Source of the DNA: an uncultured Alphaproteobacteria bacterium | GTDB taxonomy: Bacteria; Pseudomonadota; Alphaproteobacteria; UBA7985 | Length of the DNA stretch: 64,000 bases | Direction: 5' to 3' | Assembly: GCA_905479265.1 (NCBI GenBank) | Contig: CAJQLX010000037.1 | Span: 16,161-80,160, forward strand | In this document: piece by piece, positions 49,110 through 59,402 of the stretch | How the letters are laid out: each line of letters starts with the position of its first letter | Position numbering within the stretch: the stretch's first letter is position 1 | The notes under the pieces: model-generated | Seen by the model: only the letters and a program-made list of their open reading frames with translations | Databases searched by the model: none | Told to the model about the DNA's origin: nothing | Translations under genes and position numbers: made by a program

Positions 49110-49137
49110 GAAAGGGGGCTTCGGTCTCCTTTTTTTG
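49110..49137 (+). terminator. Terminator after ihfB
   Basis: gaaagggggcttcggtctccttttttt short stem plus T-run. Confidence 0.6.
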
Positions 49138-49319
49138 TGCAGATGCGCCAAGGGGGGCGCTTTGACGGAAGGTTCGATTCAAGGCTTTGCAACCTTTCGG
49201 ATTATCTGTCATTTAAGAATAGGAACACGAGCAAGCGTCACCAGGCTTGCGGGCTTACGGGAAGAGCCACTCCACGCGCACCATCGTTGTGCGCCCACCA
49301 CACGAGGAGATCGACCCCA

Positions 49320-49712
49320 ATGATCCGATTTGTATCTTCAATCATCGCCATGTTTTTCGTGGCAGTTCTTATCTGGTTTGTTGTGTCCAACACGCAAACC
49401 GCCACGCTTCGCCTTGCGATTGTCGCCCCCGATGGCCTCGTCCAGCCCATGGCGTTGTGGATTACACTCACCGCAGGTGTCAGTTTTGTCTTAGGATTTG
49501 TGCTCGTTTGGCTCCAAGCTGGCTCTCGTCGTTCTGCGCTCCGGAAAACCAAGCGGGCGTTGACAAAGGCGCAGGACGAATTGGAGCGCTTGCGGGCTGA
49601 TATGTCGGACCGCGAAACGGATATTGAGCGTCTAGAGGAGCAGATTGCCGCCATGAGAACCATCGATCAATCGGCTGAAGAGGTCCAGCTCCAGCCCTTA
49701 CCTGCGATCTAG
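49320..49712 (+). CDS. LapA-domain inner membrane protein
   Basis: MIRFVSSIIAMFFVAVLIWFVVSNTQTATLRLAIVAPDG two-TM N-terminus, coiled-coil tail, downstream of ihfB. Confidence 0.8.
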   Translation: MIRFVSSIIAMFFVAVLIWFVVSNTQTATLRLAIVAPDGLVQPMALWITLTAGVSFVLGFVLVWLQAGSRRSALRKTKRALTKAQDELERLRADMSDRETDIERLEEQIAAMRTIDQSAEEVQLQPLPAI

Positions 49713-49717
49713 TTGCC

Positions 49718-50683
49718 GTGAGATTTGTATCCGCGTCCGAGATTGAAATTGCCCTCGATCAGAAAAGCCTGATCGAGGCCTTGCGCCGGGCTTTTCGGAT
49801 GGGCGCGTCTGCGCGTCCGTTTGAGGCGCCCTTGCGTAACCGTTTTCTGGTTGAAAACGTGCACGAGCAGCCAACGATCTTGCTGAACATGCCGTCTTGG
49901 CAAATCGATGGCGATCTCGGTGTCAAGCTGGTCACGGTAAACGAAGGGAATCCTGCAAAGGGACTCCCTTTGGTGCAGGGCGTGTATCTGTTTATGGACG
50001 CGAGCACGGGAAAGATGCGGGGCGTGCTGGAGGCCGAAGCGATTACGGCAAAACGCACGTCAGCGGCTTCTGCCTTGGCGTCCAGCTATCTCTCGCGCAC
50101 GGACGCCACGCGCTTGCTGGTCGTGGGCGCAGGCGCGCTGGCCCGGCATTTCATCGATGCCCATCGCGCCGTTCGCGGCATTAAGGACGTGTTGGTTTGG
50201 AACCGCACCCCAAAACGGGCGCACGATTTGGTTGCAAGCTACAAACTGCAGGACGATGCCAAAGACTTGGACAGCATCAACGTAACCGAAGACCTGCAGG
50301 CGGCGGTCGAAGGAGCCGACATCGTCTCCTGCATCACGTCGAGCAGCGAGCCGGTCATTTTCGGCGACTGGGTCCGTCCCGGCACGCACGTTGATTTGGT
50401 TGGTGCTTTTTCGCCAGAAAACCGAGAATCCGACGATAAGTTGATCCAGAAAGCGCGTCTCTTCGTTGATACCCGCACGGGTGCCTTGGCTGAGGCTGGC
50501 GATCTCATCATTCCGATGAACAAGGGCTTGATCACCAAGGACGATGTTGCCGCTGACCTCTTTGATCTGACGCAAGGTGAACGCGATGGTCGCCGGTTCT
50601 ATGAGCAAATTACGCTGTTCAAGAACTGTGGCTCGGCAATCGAAGACCTCGTGGCGGCGCGCTTGGCTTACCAGCGGACCTAG
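49718..50683 (+). CDS. Ornithine cyclodeaminase/mu-crystallin family protein (possible pyrroline-2-carboxylate/ketimine reductase)
   Basis: LGVKLVTVNEGNPAKGLPLVQGVYLFMDASTGKMRGVLEAEAITAKRTSAASALASSYLSR; LLVVGAGALARHFIDAHRAV. Confidence 0.92.
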   Translation: MRFVSASEIEIALDQKSLIEALRRAFRMGASARPFEAPLRNRFLVENVHEQPTILLNMPSWQIDGDLGVKLVTVNEGNPAKGLPLVQGVYLFMDASTGKMRGVLEAEAITAKRTSAASALASSYLSRTDATRLLVVGAGALARHFIDAHRAVRGIKDVLVWNRTPKRAHDLVASYKLQDDAKDLDSINVTEDLQAAVEGADIVSCITSSSEPVIFGDWVRPGTHVDLVGAFSPENRESDDKLIQKARLFVDTRTGALAEAGDLIIPMNKGLITKDDVAADLFDLTQGERDGRRFYEQITLFKNCGSAIEDLVAARLAYQRT

Positions 50684-51420
50684 CGGCCATCGGGTTGGCG
50701 GACTGTGAACTGTCCCATCCGCCCGTTCACAACGATCTCGTAACGCGCTCCCACCACGAAAGCCTCTGGCCCCGGGTCCAATTTGAGGGACTTGGTAAAG
50801 GCTGTAACAGGCCCGCAAGACTGGCCTAACTCCCGCAGGTCAAGGCTGCGGACGGCGATGCCAAACGTGTCGTCGATGCGGGCTGATTGCGAGAGCACGA
50901 CCTGCTTGCACCCGCTGACCTGCGTGCCGGATACGAGCAGTATCATCTCCGGCTCGCCATTCCATGCGGCTCGGGTGTCCACGCGCGCGCCTGTGATTTT
51001 CAGACCATCTTCCTGCCGCGCAAACATTTCGCCCAACCGCGCTTCGCCATAGGGGTTGCCGGCGGGCCAATAGCCCGCGGGCGGGACCGGTGATTGAAAG
51101 CCCAGTTGCGGCGCGGCGTAGGGTCCGTCTTTGGGGTCGGGGACTGCGCCTTGCCCGGTTGGTTTACAAACGCCGCGCTGCAGGTCTGTCGCACCCGCCT
51201 TTCTGGCCCAGCACGCGTTATCAAAGGTTTGGCGAAAGTTCCCGCATTGGCCGGGGCCCAAGCCGCAATAGGCGGGCTGAACGTAGGCGCACACCGGATC
51301 AAACGATCGGCCACACCCAGCATCATCGTCGTTCGACTCCCCGCAAGCGGAGAGCGTCAGGGCGAGGAGGCACGCAAGCAGAAAGCGGGATGAGCGAAGC
51401 AAGGCGCGGGTCAGATGCAT
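50680..51420 (-). CDS. Putative lipoprotein with Kazal-like cysteine-rich domain
   Basis: Lipobox LLALTLSAC; CGRSFDPVCAYVQPAYCGLGPGQCGNFRQTFDNACWARKAGATDLQRGVC. Confidence 0.65.
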   Translation of the reverse strand: MHLTRALLRSSRFLLACLLALTLSACGESNDDDAGCGRSFDPVCAYVQPAYCGLGPGQCGNFRQTFDNACWARKAGATDLQRGVCKPTGQGAVPDPKDGPYAAPQLGFQSPVPPAGYWPAGNPYGEARLGEMFARQEDGLKITGARVDTRAAWNGEPEMILLVSGTQVSGCKQVVLSQSARIDDTFGIAVRSLDLRELGQSCGPVTAFTKSLKLDPGPEAFVVGARYEIVVNGRMGQFTVRQPDGR

Positions 51421-51554
51421 AAAGGATAAGTTCAAATCGAAGAGAGGAAACAATTATGAGAATTTCATCTTCATCGTGCAACTGCCTTGCCACTTTAGAG
51501 GTAATAGTCGAAAAAAACTAATAAGGCAGCGAAAAATATGGTGAAAGCCATAAG

Positions 51555-52532
51555 TCAAAGGTGGGCAAAGCGCGCGATCACCCACCCAAGAGCCAAAGAG
51601 CCCGCGAAGATCCATCCTGTGCTTTGCTCACCTTTAAACGTGCGAAGACTGTCTGCGGGATCGTTGAGGTCTGTGTGCCGAACGGACAGGAACATGCGCG
51701 CGGTCGCAGCAAGCAGTCCAAAGAGGCAAATGGCGAAAGCCACTGACAGGCCCATCGGTGACAGTGCAAATAACCACATAAGAGCTGCGACCAGATAAGA
51801 AACGCTAATTGCGCGCTTGCTGCTGTCGCCAAACGTCAGTGCCGTAGACCGGACACCAACCACGGCATCATCGGTTTTGTCTTGATGCGCGTAAACGGTG
51901 TCATAGCCAAACGTCCAAGCGATGCAGCCCGCATAGAGCCAGACCATCGGCCATTGAAACTGCTCCGATATGGCCGCCCAGCCGATCAGTGCGCCAAAAT
52001 TGAAGGTCAGGCCCAAAACGGCTTGTGGGTAGTCTGTCACTCGTTTGGCAAGGGGGTAGAGGATGACGGGCACGATGGAAACCAGCCCCAAAATGATCCC
52101 CAGAGGCTTCATTTGCAAAAGGATTAGCATTCCGACGATCAGCAAGACGGCGAGGAAAAGGCCAGCTTGAACCATGGAAACAGCGCCAGACGCCAAGGGG
52201 CGACCCCGGGTGCGCTCGACCTGTCGGTCAAGATCGCGGTCCCACATGTCATTGATAACGCAGCCTGCGCCCCGCATGATAAAGGAGCCTACAAACAGCA
52301 ATCCAATCACCGCACCAACGCGAAGGGGTGAGGCATCGGGGTTCAAGATCGCGGCAAGAAGCACAGCCCAAAGACCCGGAATAAACAGCAGGTAAGCCCC
52401 AATGGGGCGATCCAGCCGCATCAATCGGGTATAAGGTCGCGTTGCCTTGGGAAGCACCCGATCAAACCAGGTTGAGGCTTGTATGTCTGTATAAGCCGTC
52501 TTTTCTTGTGACGGATTGTTTACCATCTGCAA
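51555..52532 (-). CDS. ubiA: 4-hydroxybenzoate polyprenyltransferase
   Basis: INDMWDRDLDRQVERTRGRPLASGAVS; DTVYAHQDKTDDAVVGVRSTAL. Confidence 0.95.
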   Translation of the reverse strand: MQMVNNPSQEKTAYTDIQASTWFDRVLPKATRPYTRLMRLDRPIGAYLLFIPGLWAVLLAAILNPDASPLRVGAVIGLLFVGSFIMRGAGCVINDMWDRDLDRQVERTRGRPLASGAVSMVQAGLFLAVLLIVGMLILLQMKPLGIILGLVSIVPVILYPLAKRVTDYPQAVLGLTFNFGALIGWAAISEQFQWPMVWLYAGCIAWTFGYDTVYAHQDKTDDAVVGVRSTALTFGDSSKRAISVSYLVAALMWLFALSPMGLSVAFAICLFGLLAATARMFLSVRHTDLNDPADSLRTFKGEQSTGWIFAGSLALGWVIARFAHL

Positions 52533-52570
52533 GCGATTCCTTTGTTCCAGATCAGTCCAAGTGAGCGGTC

Positions 52571-53329
52571 ATGACCAAGCCTAAACGTCCCACAGTCCGC
52601 GTCTTCGTAGAAGAGGAATTGGCCGAAGGGCAGTCCCTCGTTTTACCGGAGGCACCCTCGCACTATCTGCGCAACGTCATGCGCAAGAGTGTCGGTGATA
52701 CCATCGGTTTGTTTAATGGACGCTCGGCTGAGTTTGCAGCAACGCTGACAAAGGTGGGTAAGAAGGCCGTCGAGGTGGATATCGGCGCGGTTGTTGCCCG
52801 CTTTGAGCCGCTTGAACGTCTGACTTTACTATTTTCGCCCATAAAACGCTCACCCATGGAGCTTCTCATTGCTAAGGCGACGGAGCTTGGGGTCACTGAT
52901 TTTCAGCCTGTTTTGATGGAGCACACGCAATCAGAGCGCATGAAAATCGAGCGTTTGGTGTCCATTGCGGTGGAGGCTGCGGAGCAATGTGAGCGACTGA
53001 CCGTCCCAACTTTTCATGATGCAAAGCCGCTCAAAGCGGCTGTTGAAACTTTTGACGGTTCTATTGGTTCAGCCTTTGAAACCAGCGAATTCAGACCCTT
53101 ACGCGCGGTGATGGCGGACGTTGGTGCGTTGCAGGGGCTGATGATTGGGCCGGAAGGGGGGTTCAGTGGCGCGGAGATTTCGTGGCTTGCGAAGCAGCCC
53201 AACATTTGCGGCCTTGGCTTGGGTCCAAGGATCCTGAAAGCAGAAACTGCTGGAATAGCTTTGGTTTCTATCTATCAAGCGTTGAAGGGCGATTGGGACA
53301 AGCTGCCCGATTTTAGAGGGCCAGAATAG
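52571..53329 (+). CDS. rsmE: 16S rRNA (uracil(1498)-N(3))-methyltransferase
   Basis: SHYLRNVMRKSVGDTIGLFNG; LIAKATELGVTDFQPVLMEHTQ; LMIGPEGGFSGAEI; LGLGPRILKAETAGI. Confidence 0.95.
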   Translation: MTKPKRPTVRVFVEEELAEGQSLVLPEAPSHYLRNVMRKSVGDTIGLFNGRSAEFAATLTKVGKKAVEVDIGAVVARFEPLERLTLLFSPIKRSPMELLIAKATELGVTDFQPVLMEHTQSERMKIERLVSIAVEAAEQCERLTVPTFHDAKPLKAAVETFDGSIGSAFETSEFRPLRAVMADVGALQGLMIGPEGGFSGAEISWLAKQPNICGLGLGPRILKAETAGIALVSIYQALKGDWDKLPDFRGPE

Positions 53330-53395
53330 CATATTGAGACGATAGTTTCTCTTGACCAAACTCAGCTCTCCACCCATTTGCAATGAACAAACGCA

Positions 53396-54790
53396 GTGAG
53401 AGGAACGCTGGTGTCTGCACCGCCTTCTGGGACGTCTACGCCAATCGAGTCTCGTGATGATCTTGTTTATGCCCTTGAAAAAGGGAACAAGCCAAAGCAC
53501 CAATGGCGGATCGGCACAGAGCATGAGAAGTTCCCGTTCTCTCTCCACGATCATCGCCCCATCGCCTACGAAGAGTCGTCGTCCGAACAGGGTGGCGTCA
53601 GAGACCTGCTGCAAAGCCTTGTCCTCAAATTTGGCTGGACGCCTTTGCTTGAGGGCGAAAATGTCATTGCGTTGACCAAGGACGGCGCGAACGTTTCGCT
53701 CGAACCCGGCGGTCAGTTTGAGCTGTCCGGCGCGCCTTTGGAAAACCTGCACCAAACCTGCAACGAGGTTTACACGCACCTGCATGAGGTGGAGACGATC
53801 GCTCGCCCGCTCAATGTTGGAATGCTGGGCTTAGGCGCGCAACCACTGTGGACGCATGCGCAGACCCCGTGGATGCCAAAAGGCCGCTACAAGATCATGG
53901 GCGCCTATATGGAGAAAATGGGCCAGCTTGGTCTGAATATGATGAAGGGGTCCACGACGATACAAGTGAACCTCGATTTTTCTTCTGAGGCCGACATGGT
54001 CAAGAAATTGCGGGTTTCGCTGGCGTTGCAGCCTATTGTAACCGCAATCTTCGCCAACTCGCCCTTCTCTGAAGGCAAACTCAACGGCTACCAATCCTTC
54101 CGCGCGGCCATCTGGCAGGACACAGACCCCGACCGCACCGGAAATCTGGAATTCGCGTTCGAAGACGGCATGGGGTTCGAGCGATACGTGGACTACGCCC
54201 TCGATGTTCCGATGTATTTCATCTACCGGGACGGCGCTTATCTGGACGCAACCGGGCAGTCGTTCCGCGCCTTTATGGATCAGAAGCTGCCGTTGCGTCC
54301 GGGCGAAATGCCCATGAAAACCGATTGGGACGACCACCTGACGACGTTGTTCCCTGATGTTCGACTGAAATCATTTTTGGAAATGCGCGGCGCTGATGGT
54401 GGCGCGAGGGAGAATATTTGCGGCCTGCCGGCTTTTTGGGTGGGTTTGCTTTATGACAGCAGCGCTTTGGATGCTGCTTGGGATTTGGTGCGGCACTGGT
54501 CCGCAGAGGATCGCCGGTTGCTTGCCCTGAATGTTCCAGAGCAAGGTCTGGGCGCGCAGGTTGCTGGCCGATCCGTGCTCGACATCGCGCAACAGGTCGC
54601 GCAGATGGCGCAGAGCGGTTTGAAAAATCGGGCTATGGCAGGGAAGGTTTCAGCAGACGAAACCGAGTATCTGGACCCCGTCCTCGAATGGCTCGATGCC
54701 GGTCAATCGCCCGCTGATCGGTTGATCGCGAAGTTCGAAGGCGAATGGGCTGGCGATATTCATCGCGTGTTCAAAGAAGAGGCCTACTGA
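53396..54790 (+). CDS. gshA: Glutamate-cysteine ligase (plant/alphaproteobacterial type)
   Basis: WRIGTEHEKFPFSLHDHRPIAYEE; LNMMKGSTTIQVNLDFSSEADMVKKLRVSLALQPIVTAIFANSPF. Confidence 0.95.
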   Translation: MRGTLVSAPPSGTSTPIESRDDLVYALEKGNKPKHQWRIGTEHEKFPFSLHDHRPIAYEESSSEQGGVRDLLQSLVLKFGWTPLLEGENVIALTKDGANVSLEPGGQFELSGAPLENLHQTCNEVYTHLHEVETIARPLNVGMLGLGAQPLWTHAQTPWMPKGRYKIMGAYMEKMGQLGLNMMKGSTTIQVNLDFSSEADMVKKLRVSLALQPIVTAIFANSPFSEGKLNGYQSFRAAIWQDTDPDRTGNLEFAFEDGMGFERYVDYALDVPMYFIYRDGAYLDATGQSFRAFMDQKLPLRPGEMPMKTDWDDHLTTLFPDVRLKSFLEMRGADGGARENICGLPAFWVGLLYDSSALDAAWDLVRHWSAEDRRLLALNVPEQGLGAQVAGRSVLDIAQQVAQMAQSGLKNRAMAGKVSADETEYLDPVLEWLDAGQSPADRLIAKFEGEWAGDIHRVFKEEAY

Positions 54791-54820
54791 GCGGGGTTGT
54801 AGGCCTCTGATCGGCGAGGC

Positions 54821-55486
54821 TTAGAACTTAACCTTGGCGCCAAGGCCAAACGTGATGCCGCTTAATGCTGTGTCTCGAACGGTGGTCGAGGTGGCAATGT
54901 CCACGTCGATGTCGGTGGACCCAATGTAACCCGCTTCGGCAAGGAACGTGACGTTGCCGCCAAAGTCGTATTCACCCACGCCTTTGACCTGATAAACGAT
55001 TCCTGTCCCACGATGCTTCATACCGGTGCTGTCGGTCAGTGTGTACTGGCCGTAACCCAAGCCGCCACCCAGCTTGAACCGGGCATTGGTTGCGGGGCGG
55101 AATTTGTAGTAGGCGTTCGCGAAAACTGACAGCAACTGTACGTCGTCGGCTGGGATGGACACGACAGGGACGCCGGCGACTGTCCGATAGTCCACGGTGC
55201 CGGAGTAGCTGGACATCTCCAGTTCCCCGTCAACTTCTGGCAGCAATTCAAGCCCTGCGGCAGCGGAAATGCCCAGACCGGGGTCAACTTCAGCGGTTGA
55301 GATAATGCCCGCTTCATTTTCCTCCAGGTTCAACTGGAAGGTCGTGTTGAGCGAGACTTTTGCGTAGCCTTTGATGGTTTCCGGCGAAATGGAATAGGTT
55401 AGCGTTTGTGCGTGTGCCTGAATGCCGAAAAGCAGGGCGGCGAGCGTTGAAATTGCACCCATGATTTTCATGGTGACTGCTCCCAA
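54821..55486 (-). CDS. Outer-membrane beta-barrel protein
   Basis: Signal peptide (ALLFGIQAHAQ), alternating beta-strand pattern, C-terminal GITFGLGAKVKF. Confidence 0.75.
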   Translation of the reverse strand: MGAVTMKIMGAISTLAALLFGIQAHAQTLTYSISPETIKGYAKVSLNTTFQLNLEENEAGIISTAEVDPGLGISAAAGLELLPEVDGELEMSSYSGTVDYRTVAGVPVVSIPADDVQLLSVFANAYYKFRPATNARFKLGGGLGYGQYTLTDSTGMKHRGTGIVYQVKGVGEYDFGGNVTFLAEAGYIGSTDIDVDIATSTTVRDTALSGITFGLGAKVKF

Positions 55487-55835
55487 AATATAAAATTCTC
55501 AAAAAATAACGGACGCAGAAATAGAAGCGTCGACTCTTAAAATATCCCTCAATATGAAAAAAATTTATCTATTTCTCAATGCGTTCTCGTAAGAAAAGAA
55601 GGACTCACTGAAATTTTGCCGCAGACGGTGAATTCCACCGCACTTAGACGCGTTTGATCATTATAATGCGACTAGCGCGCAAGGCCTTGTGAATGGCAGA
55701 GACGGGCATAAGCCGTTAGTTATGCTGGAAGAGACAAGGGAAGCAGACCAAGCACCCAGATGGTGCTGTCTGACTTACTCGGGGAAACATGAGACGAACC
55801 GTCTGACATTCGGGCGGGTTACGGGACAAAACACA

Positions 55836-56558
55836 ATGCACCTTCGGCTGCAACATATCGCCAAGTGGGCGTTCGGGGCTTTGATGCTGGCTTTCGCGGG
55901 GGGCGCCCACGCTGAGGGCGGCAAGCCGTGGACGTCGGTTCAAACCAACCCACTGGTCATCGAATTGTTTACCAGCCAGGGCTGCTCAAGCTGCCCGCCT
56001 GCTGACATTGTTTTGGACCAAATTGCTGATATCCCGGGTGTGCTGGGGTTGGCCTTCCACGTGGATTACTGGGACTATATCGGCTGGAAAGATCCCTTTG
56101 CCACGTCGGTCTCGACCAAGCGGCAGAAGTATTACCGTCATGTCTTGGGAAATCGCTACATCTATACCCCGCAATTTGTCATCGGCGGGAATGCCTCGCC
56201 TGATCCCTCCAGCGGGTCACTGATCGACCGGGATTCCATCCGTGCGCCAAAAACGCAGATTATGTTGAAGGTGACAGACGCTGGGATCTTGATGCCGCTC
56301 ACGGGTGACTTGCCGAACGCCGCAGACATATGGGTTGTTCACTTTGACGAGCGCCATGAAACCGAGATTACAAAAGGTGAAAACGCAGGCCGCGAGCTTG
56401 GTTATCGCCACGTGGTTCGGGAAATTCAGTACCTTGGGGACTGGCGCGGTCAGGAGCGACTGGTTGCGTGGCCAGAAAAGCACCGCTTCGGCGTGGCTCT
56501 GATGGTTCAGGACCGGGACGAAGGGACGATTCTGGCGACGCTGGTGGCTATGGAATAG
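55836..56558 (+). CDS. DUF1223 family secreted thioredoxin-like protein
   Basis: VIELFTSQGCSSCPPADIVLDQIADIPGVLGLAFHVDYWDYIGWKDPFA. Confidence 0.92.
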   Translation: MHLRLQHIAKWAFGALMLAFAGGAHAEGGKPWTSVQTNPLVIELFTSQGCSSCPPADIVLDQIADIPGVLGLAFHVDYWDYIGWKDPFATSVSTKRQKYYRHVLGNRYIYTPQFVIGGNASPDPSSGSLIDRDSIRAPKTQIMLKVTDAGILMPLTGDLPNAADIWVVHFDERHETEITKGENAGRELGYRHVVREIQYLGDWRGQERLVAWPEKHRFGVALMVQDRDEGTILATLVAME

Positions 56559-56574
56559 CGCGGCGGAGCGCTAG

Positions 56575-58449
56575 CTACCCCAGCAGACTATCGTTCATCA
56601 TGAGCGTCATGGACTTGGCGAACCCTGTTGCATTGCGGGGCGCTTCGCCTTCGACAATCAACGCCATATCAAACAGCAGTTCGGCAACGTGCTCGGCCTT
56701 GGATGATCCAGCCTGCGCCTGAACTTCGGCACTGAGCGCGACAACCAATGGATGGCTTGGGTTGATTTCAAGGATCCGCTTATCCGGCCCTGCGTCCTGC
56801 CCGCTGGCTTTCAGGATTTTCGAAAGCTGCATATCCATGCTGTTTTCTGCTGCGACAAAGCACGCTGGGCTATCGGCGAGGCGGTTGGTGGTGCGAATGT
56901 CGGCAACGCTGTCGTCAAAGCGGGTTTTGAGCCACGCGACCAAGGCGTCCGTATCTTGTGACGGCGCCTGTGCTGCGTCTTCAGCCTTGTCGGTGAGGTC
57001 ATCGTCAAATTTGGACAGGTCCGTTGAGCCGTGGGTGACGGACACGAACTGCTTGCCCTGATAACTTCCTGCGGTCGGGATCCAAAAGGCGTCAACAGCG
57101 TCAGCGGCAATCAGAACCTCGATACCGCGCGCTCGGAACCCTTCCAGATGGGGGGAGGCCAAAATCGCTGCTTCCGTTTCGCCGGTCGCGTAGAAAATCT
57201 GGTCTTGCCCGTCTTTCATTCGGCCCAGATAGGCATCGAGATCTGAAAGTCCGTCTTGAGTGGTCGTTTTGAATTTGACCAAGGGCAGGATGTCTTCACC
57301 CCGGTCGCGGTCCTCGTACAAACCTTCTTTCAGCACAGCACCAAAGGCGTCCCAGAACCGGTCATAGCCGTTCGTATCGTCCTTCTTGCGTTTGGACAGC
57401 GCCGAAAGAATGCGTTTGGTGAGTTGCTTGTTCATCACATGCAACTGGGGTGCGTTTTGCAGCATTTCCCGGCTGACGTTCAGCGGCAAATCCTGACTGT
57501 CCACCAGCCCGCGCACAAAGCGCAGGTAAGCTGGCATCAACTCTGGCGCATCGTCCGTGATGAACACGCGGCGGACAAAGAGCTTGAGCTGGCACCGGCG
57601 TTCCGGTTGGAACAGGTCAAAGGGGCGCTCGGTCGGAATGTAGAGCAAAGCGGTATATTCCAGCTGCCCTTCGAGGTTGAGGTGCAGCGTCTCCCACGGC
57701 TCATCGAAAGTGCCGGCAACGTGGTTGTAGAATTCCTTGTGCTGCTCCGCTGTGATGTCCGATTTGGACCGGAGCCAAAGCGCTTGGGCTTCGTTGATTT
57801 GCTGGGTTTCACCGTCTTCGGCCAGCAGGCTAACGGGGAAGGTCAGATGGTCCGCATATCGCCGAACCAAAGAATCAAGGCGGTAGGATTCGAGGAACTC
57901 GTGCGCGTCATCCTTGAGGTACAGCAGCACTGTCGTTCCAATTGGCGCGGTCTGGGCGTCGATTTCCGTGATGGTAAAGGTGCCATCGCCGGTGGATTCC
58001 CACCGGAACGCGTCTTCACTGCCGGCCTTGCGCGTATCCACCACCACGCGGTCAGCAACCATAAAGGCGCTGTAGAAACCAACACCAAACTGGCCGATCA
58101 GCGCGCTCGCATCCTTGGCTTCGGACATGGCCGCCGCGAAATCAGCCGTGCCAGACTTGGCGATCGTGCCGAGGTTGGCCATTAAATCGGCATGGTCCAT
58201 GCCGACGCCGCCGTCGGTGATGGCGAGCGTCGCGCTCTCTTTATTCGCTGCAATCAGGATTTTTAGGCTCTCGTCACTGTCCAGCAGTTCAGCCTGTTGC
58301 TGCGCCAAAAAGCGCCGCTTGTCACAGGCATCGGAGGCGTTGGAAATCAGCTCGCGCAGAAATACTTCGCGTTCGGAATAGAGGGCGGTCGCAACCAGAT
58401 TAAGGAGGCGCGCGGTTTCTGCCTGAAAGGTATGGGTTTCAGTCGTCAA
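56575..58449 (-). CDS. htpG: Molecular chaperone HtpG
   Basis: HTFQAETARLLNLVATALYSEREVFLRELISNASDACDK; IGQFGVGFYSAFMVAD. Confidence 0.97.
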   Translation of the reverse strand: MTTETHTFQAETARLLNLVATALYSEREVFLRELISNASDACDKRRFLAQQQAELLDSDESLKILIAANKESATLAITDGGVGMDHADLMANLGTIAKSGTADFAAAMSEAKDASALIGQFGVGFYSAFMVADRVVVDTRKAGSEDAFRWESTGDGTFTITEIDAQTAPIGTTVLLYLKDDAHEFLESYRLDSLVRRYADHLTFPVSLLAEDGETQQINEAQALWLRSKSDITAEQHKEFYNHVAGTFDEPWETLHLNLEGQLEYTALLYIPTERPFDLFQPERRCQLKLFVRRVFITDDAPELMPAYLRFVRGLVDSQDLPLNVSREMLQNAPQLHVMNKQLTKRILSALSKRKKDDTNGYDRFWDAFGAVLKEGLYEDRDRGEDILPLVKFKTTTQDGLSDLDAYLGRMKDGQDQIFYATGETEAAILASPHLEGFRARGIEVLIAADAVDAFWIPTAGSYQGKQFVSVTHGSTDLSKFDDDLTDKAEDAAQAPSQDTDALVAWLKTRFDDSVADIRTTNRLADSPACFVAAENSMDMQLSKILKASGQDAGPDKRILEINPSHPLVVALSAEVQAQAGSSKAEHVAELLFDMALIVEGEAPRNATGFAKSMTLMMNDSLLG

Positions 58450-58477
58450 GGTAGGTCTCTCTATTTAGTGCAGTAAC

Positions 58478-59353
58478 TTAACTTTTCAGAGGATGCTCCG
58501 TCGCGTCGAGGGCTTCGGCCAGGCTATTGGTGGCTTGACCCGGACGCAGGGGCTTCTGTTGGGACTCATGTGGCGACCAGCCGGAAAGATACAAGCAGTC
58601 AAATGTTGCTGGCACCGCCCCTGTGTCATCCACGAAGGCCTGAATATACCGTTCCATCGCACCAAACAAAACGGTTCGCGACGTCAGCGTCTTTTTTCGG
58701 CCAATGACGGCGTTGGTCTGCCCCATGCCGCGCAAGTCATGCAGCAGCGTGAGGGGGTTTTCATACTGAACATTAATCCGGTCAATATCCGCAACCGGCA
58801 GGTTAAATCCCGCCCGCTGCAGCAATCCTGCAGCATCGCGCAAATCCATCACCGGTGAAACGCGAGGGTGATAGCCGCCGCTGATCTCGGTTTCCGCTTC
58901 GACAAAGGCCGCGCGCAGCTCGTGAAGTGTTTCACCGCCCAGCGCGCTGCCCATAAACACCCCATTGGGCTTCAGGGCCGTTCGTATCTGCGCCAGCATG
59001 CCGGGCAGGTCGTTCACCCAATGCAGCGCCATGTTGGAGATAATGAGATCAAACGATTGCGCGCGCAGAGGCAGGAATTCGAGATCGGCGTGGGCGTCGG
59101 GGCGATTGAAACTCAGATCGACGATGCGAGCCTGATCCAGCTTGCCGGGGACCAGCGAGCGAATATCCGTTGGCCACCACCCTAAAACGGCGACTGTTGC
59201 AAAGTCCTGATCCAAGTCGAGCAAGCGGTCGCTTAACCGCACTGCCGTTTCTGCGTGCAGGAAATGGTGGTCCACAGCGCTCTGCGCTGCACGACGGATC
59301 TGCCTTTGCTTGGTGCTGGTGTCGAACACGTTTGGCGCGAATGAATCGACCAT
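58478..59353 (-). CDS. SAM-dependent methyltransferase (BioC/NDUFAF5-like)
   Basis: FDLIISNMALHWVNDLPGMLAQIRTALKPNGVFMGSALGGETLHELR. Confidence 0.9.
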   Translation of the reverse strand: MVDSFAPNVFDTSTKQRQIRRAAQSAVDHHFLHAETAVRLSDRLLDLDQDFATVAVLGWWPTDIRSLVPGKLDQARIVDLSFNRPDAHADLEFLPLRAQSFDLIISNMALHWVNDLPGMLAQIRTALKPNGVFMGSALGGETLHELRAAFVEAETEISGGYHPRVSPVMDLRDAAGLLQRAGFNLPVADIDRINVQYENPLTLLHDLRGMGQTNAVIGRKKTLTSRTVLFGAMERYIQAFVDDTGAVPATFDCLYLSGWSPHESQQKPLRPGQATNSLAEALDATEHPLKS

Positions 59354-59402
59354 AATATCGCTTTGGTTGAGTTGTGTGGTTTTCACTCTATTCCTTGGCG
59401 AT

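Noticed and set aside
57256-58185. 309-aa plus-strand ORF opposite htpG
   Set aside because: Shadow ORF; HtpG motifs are continuous on the minus strand.
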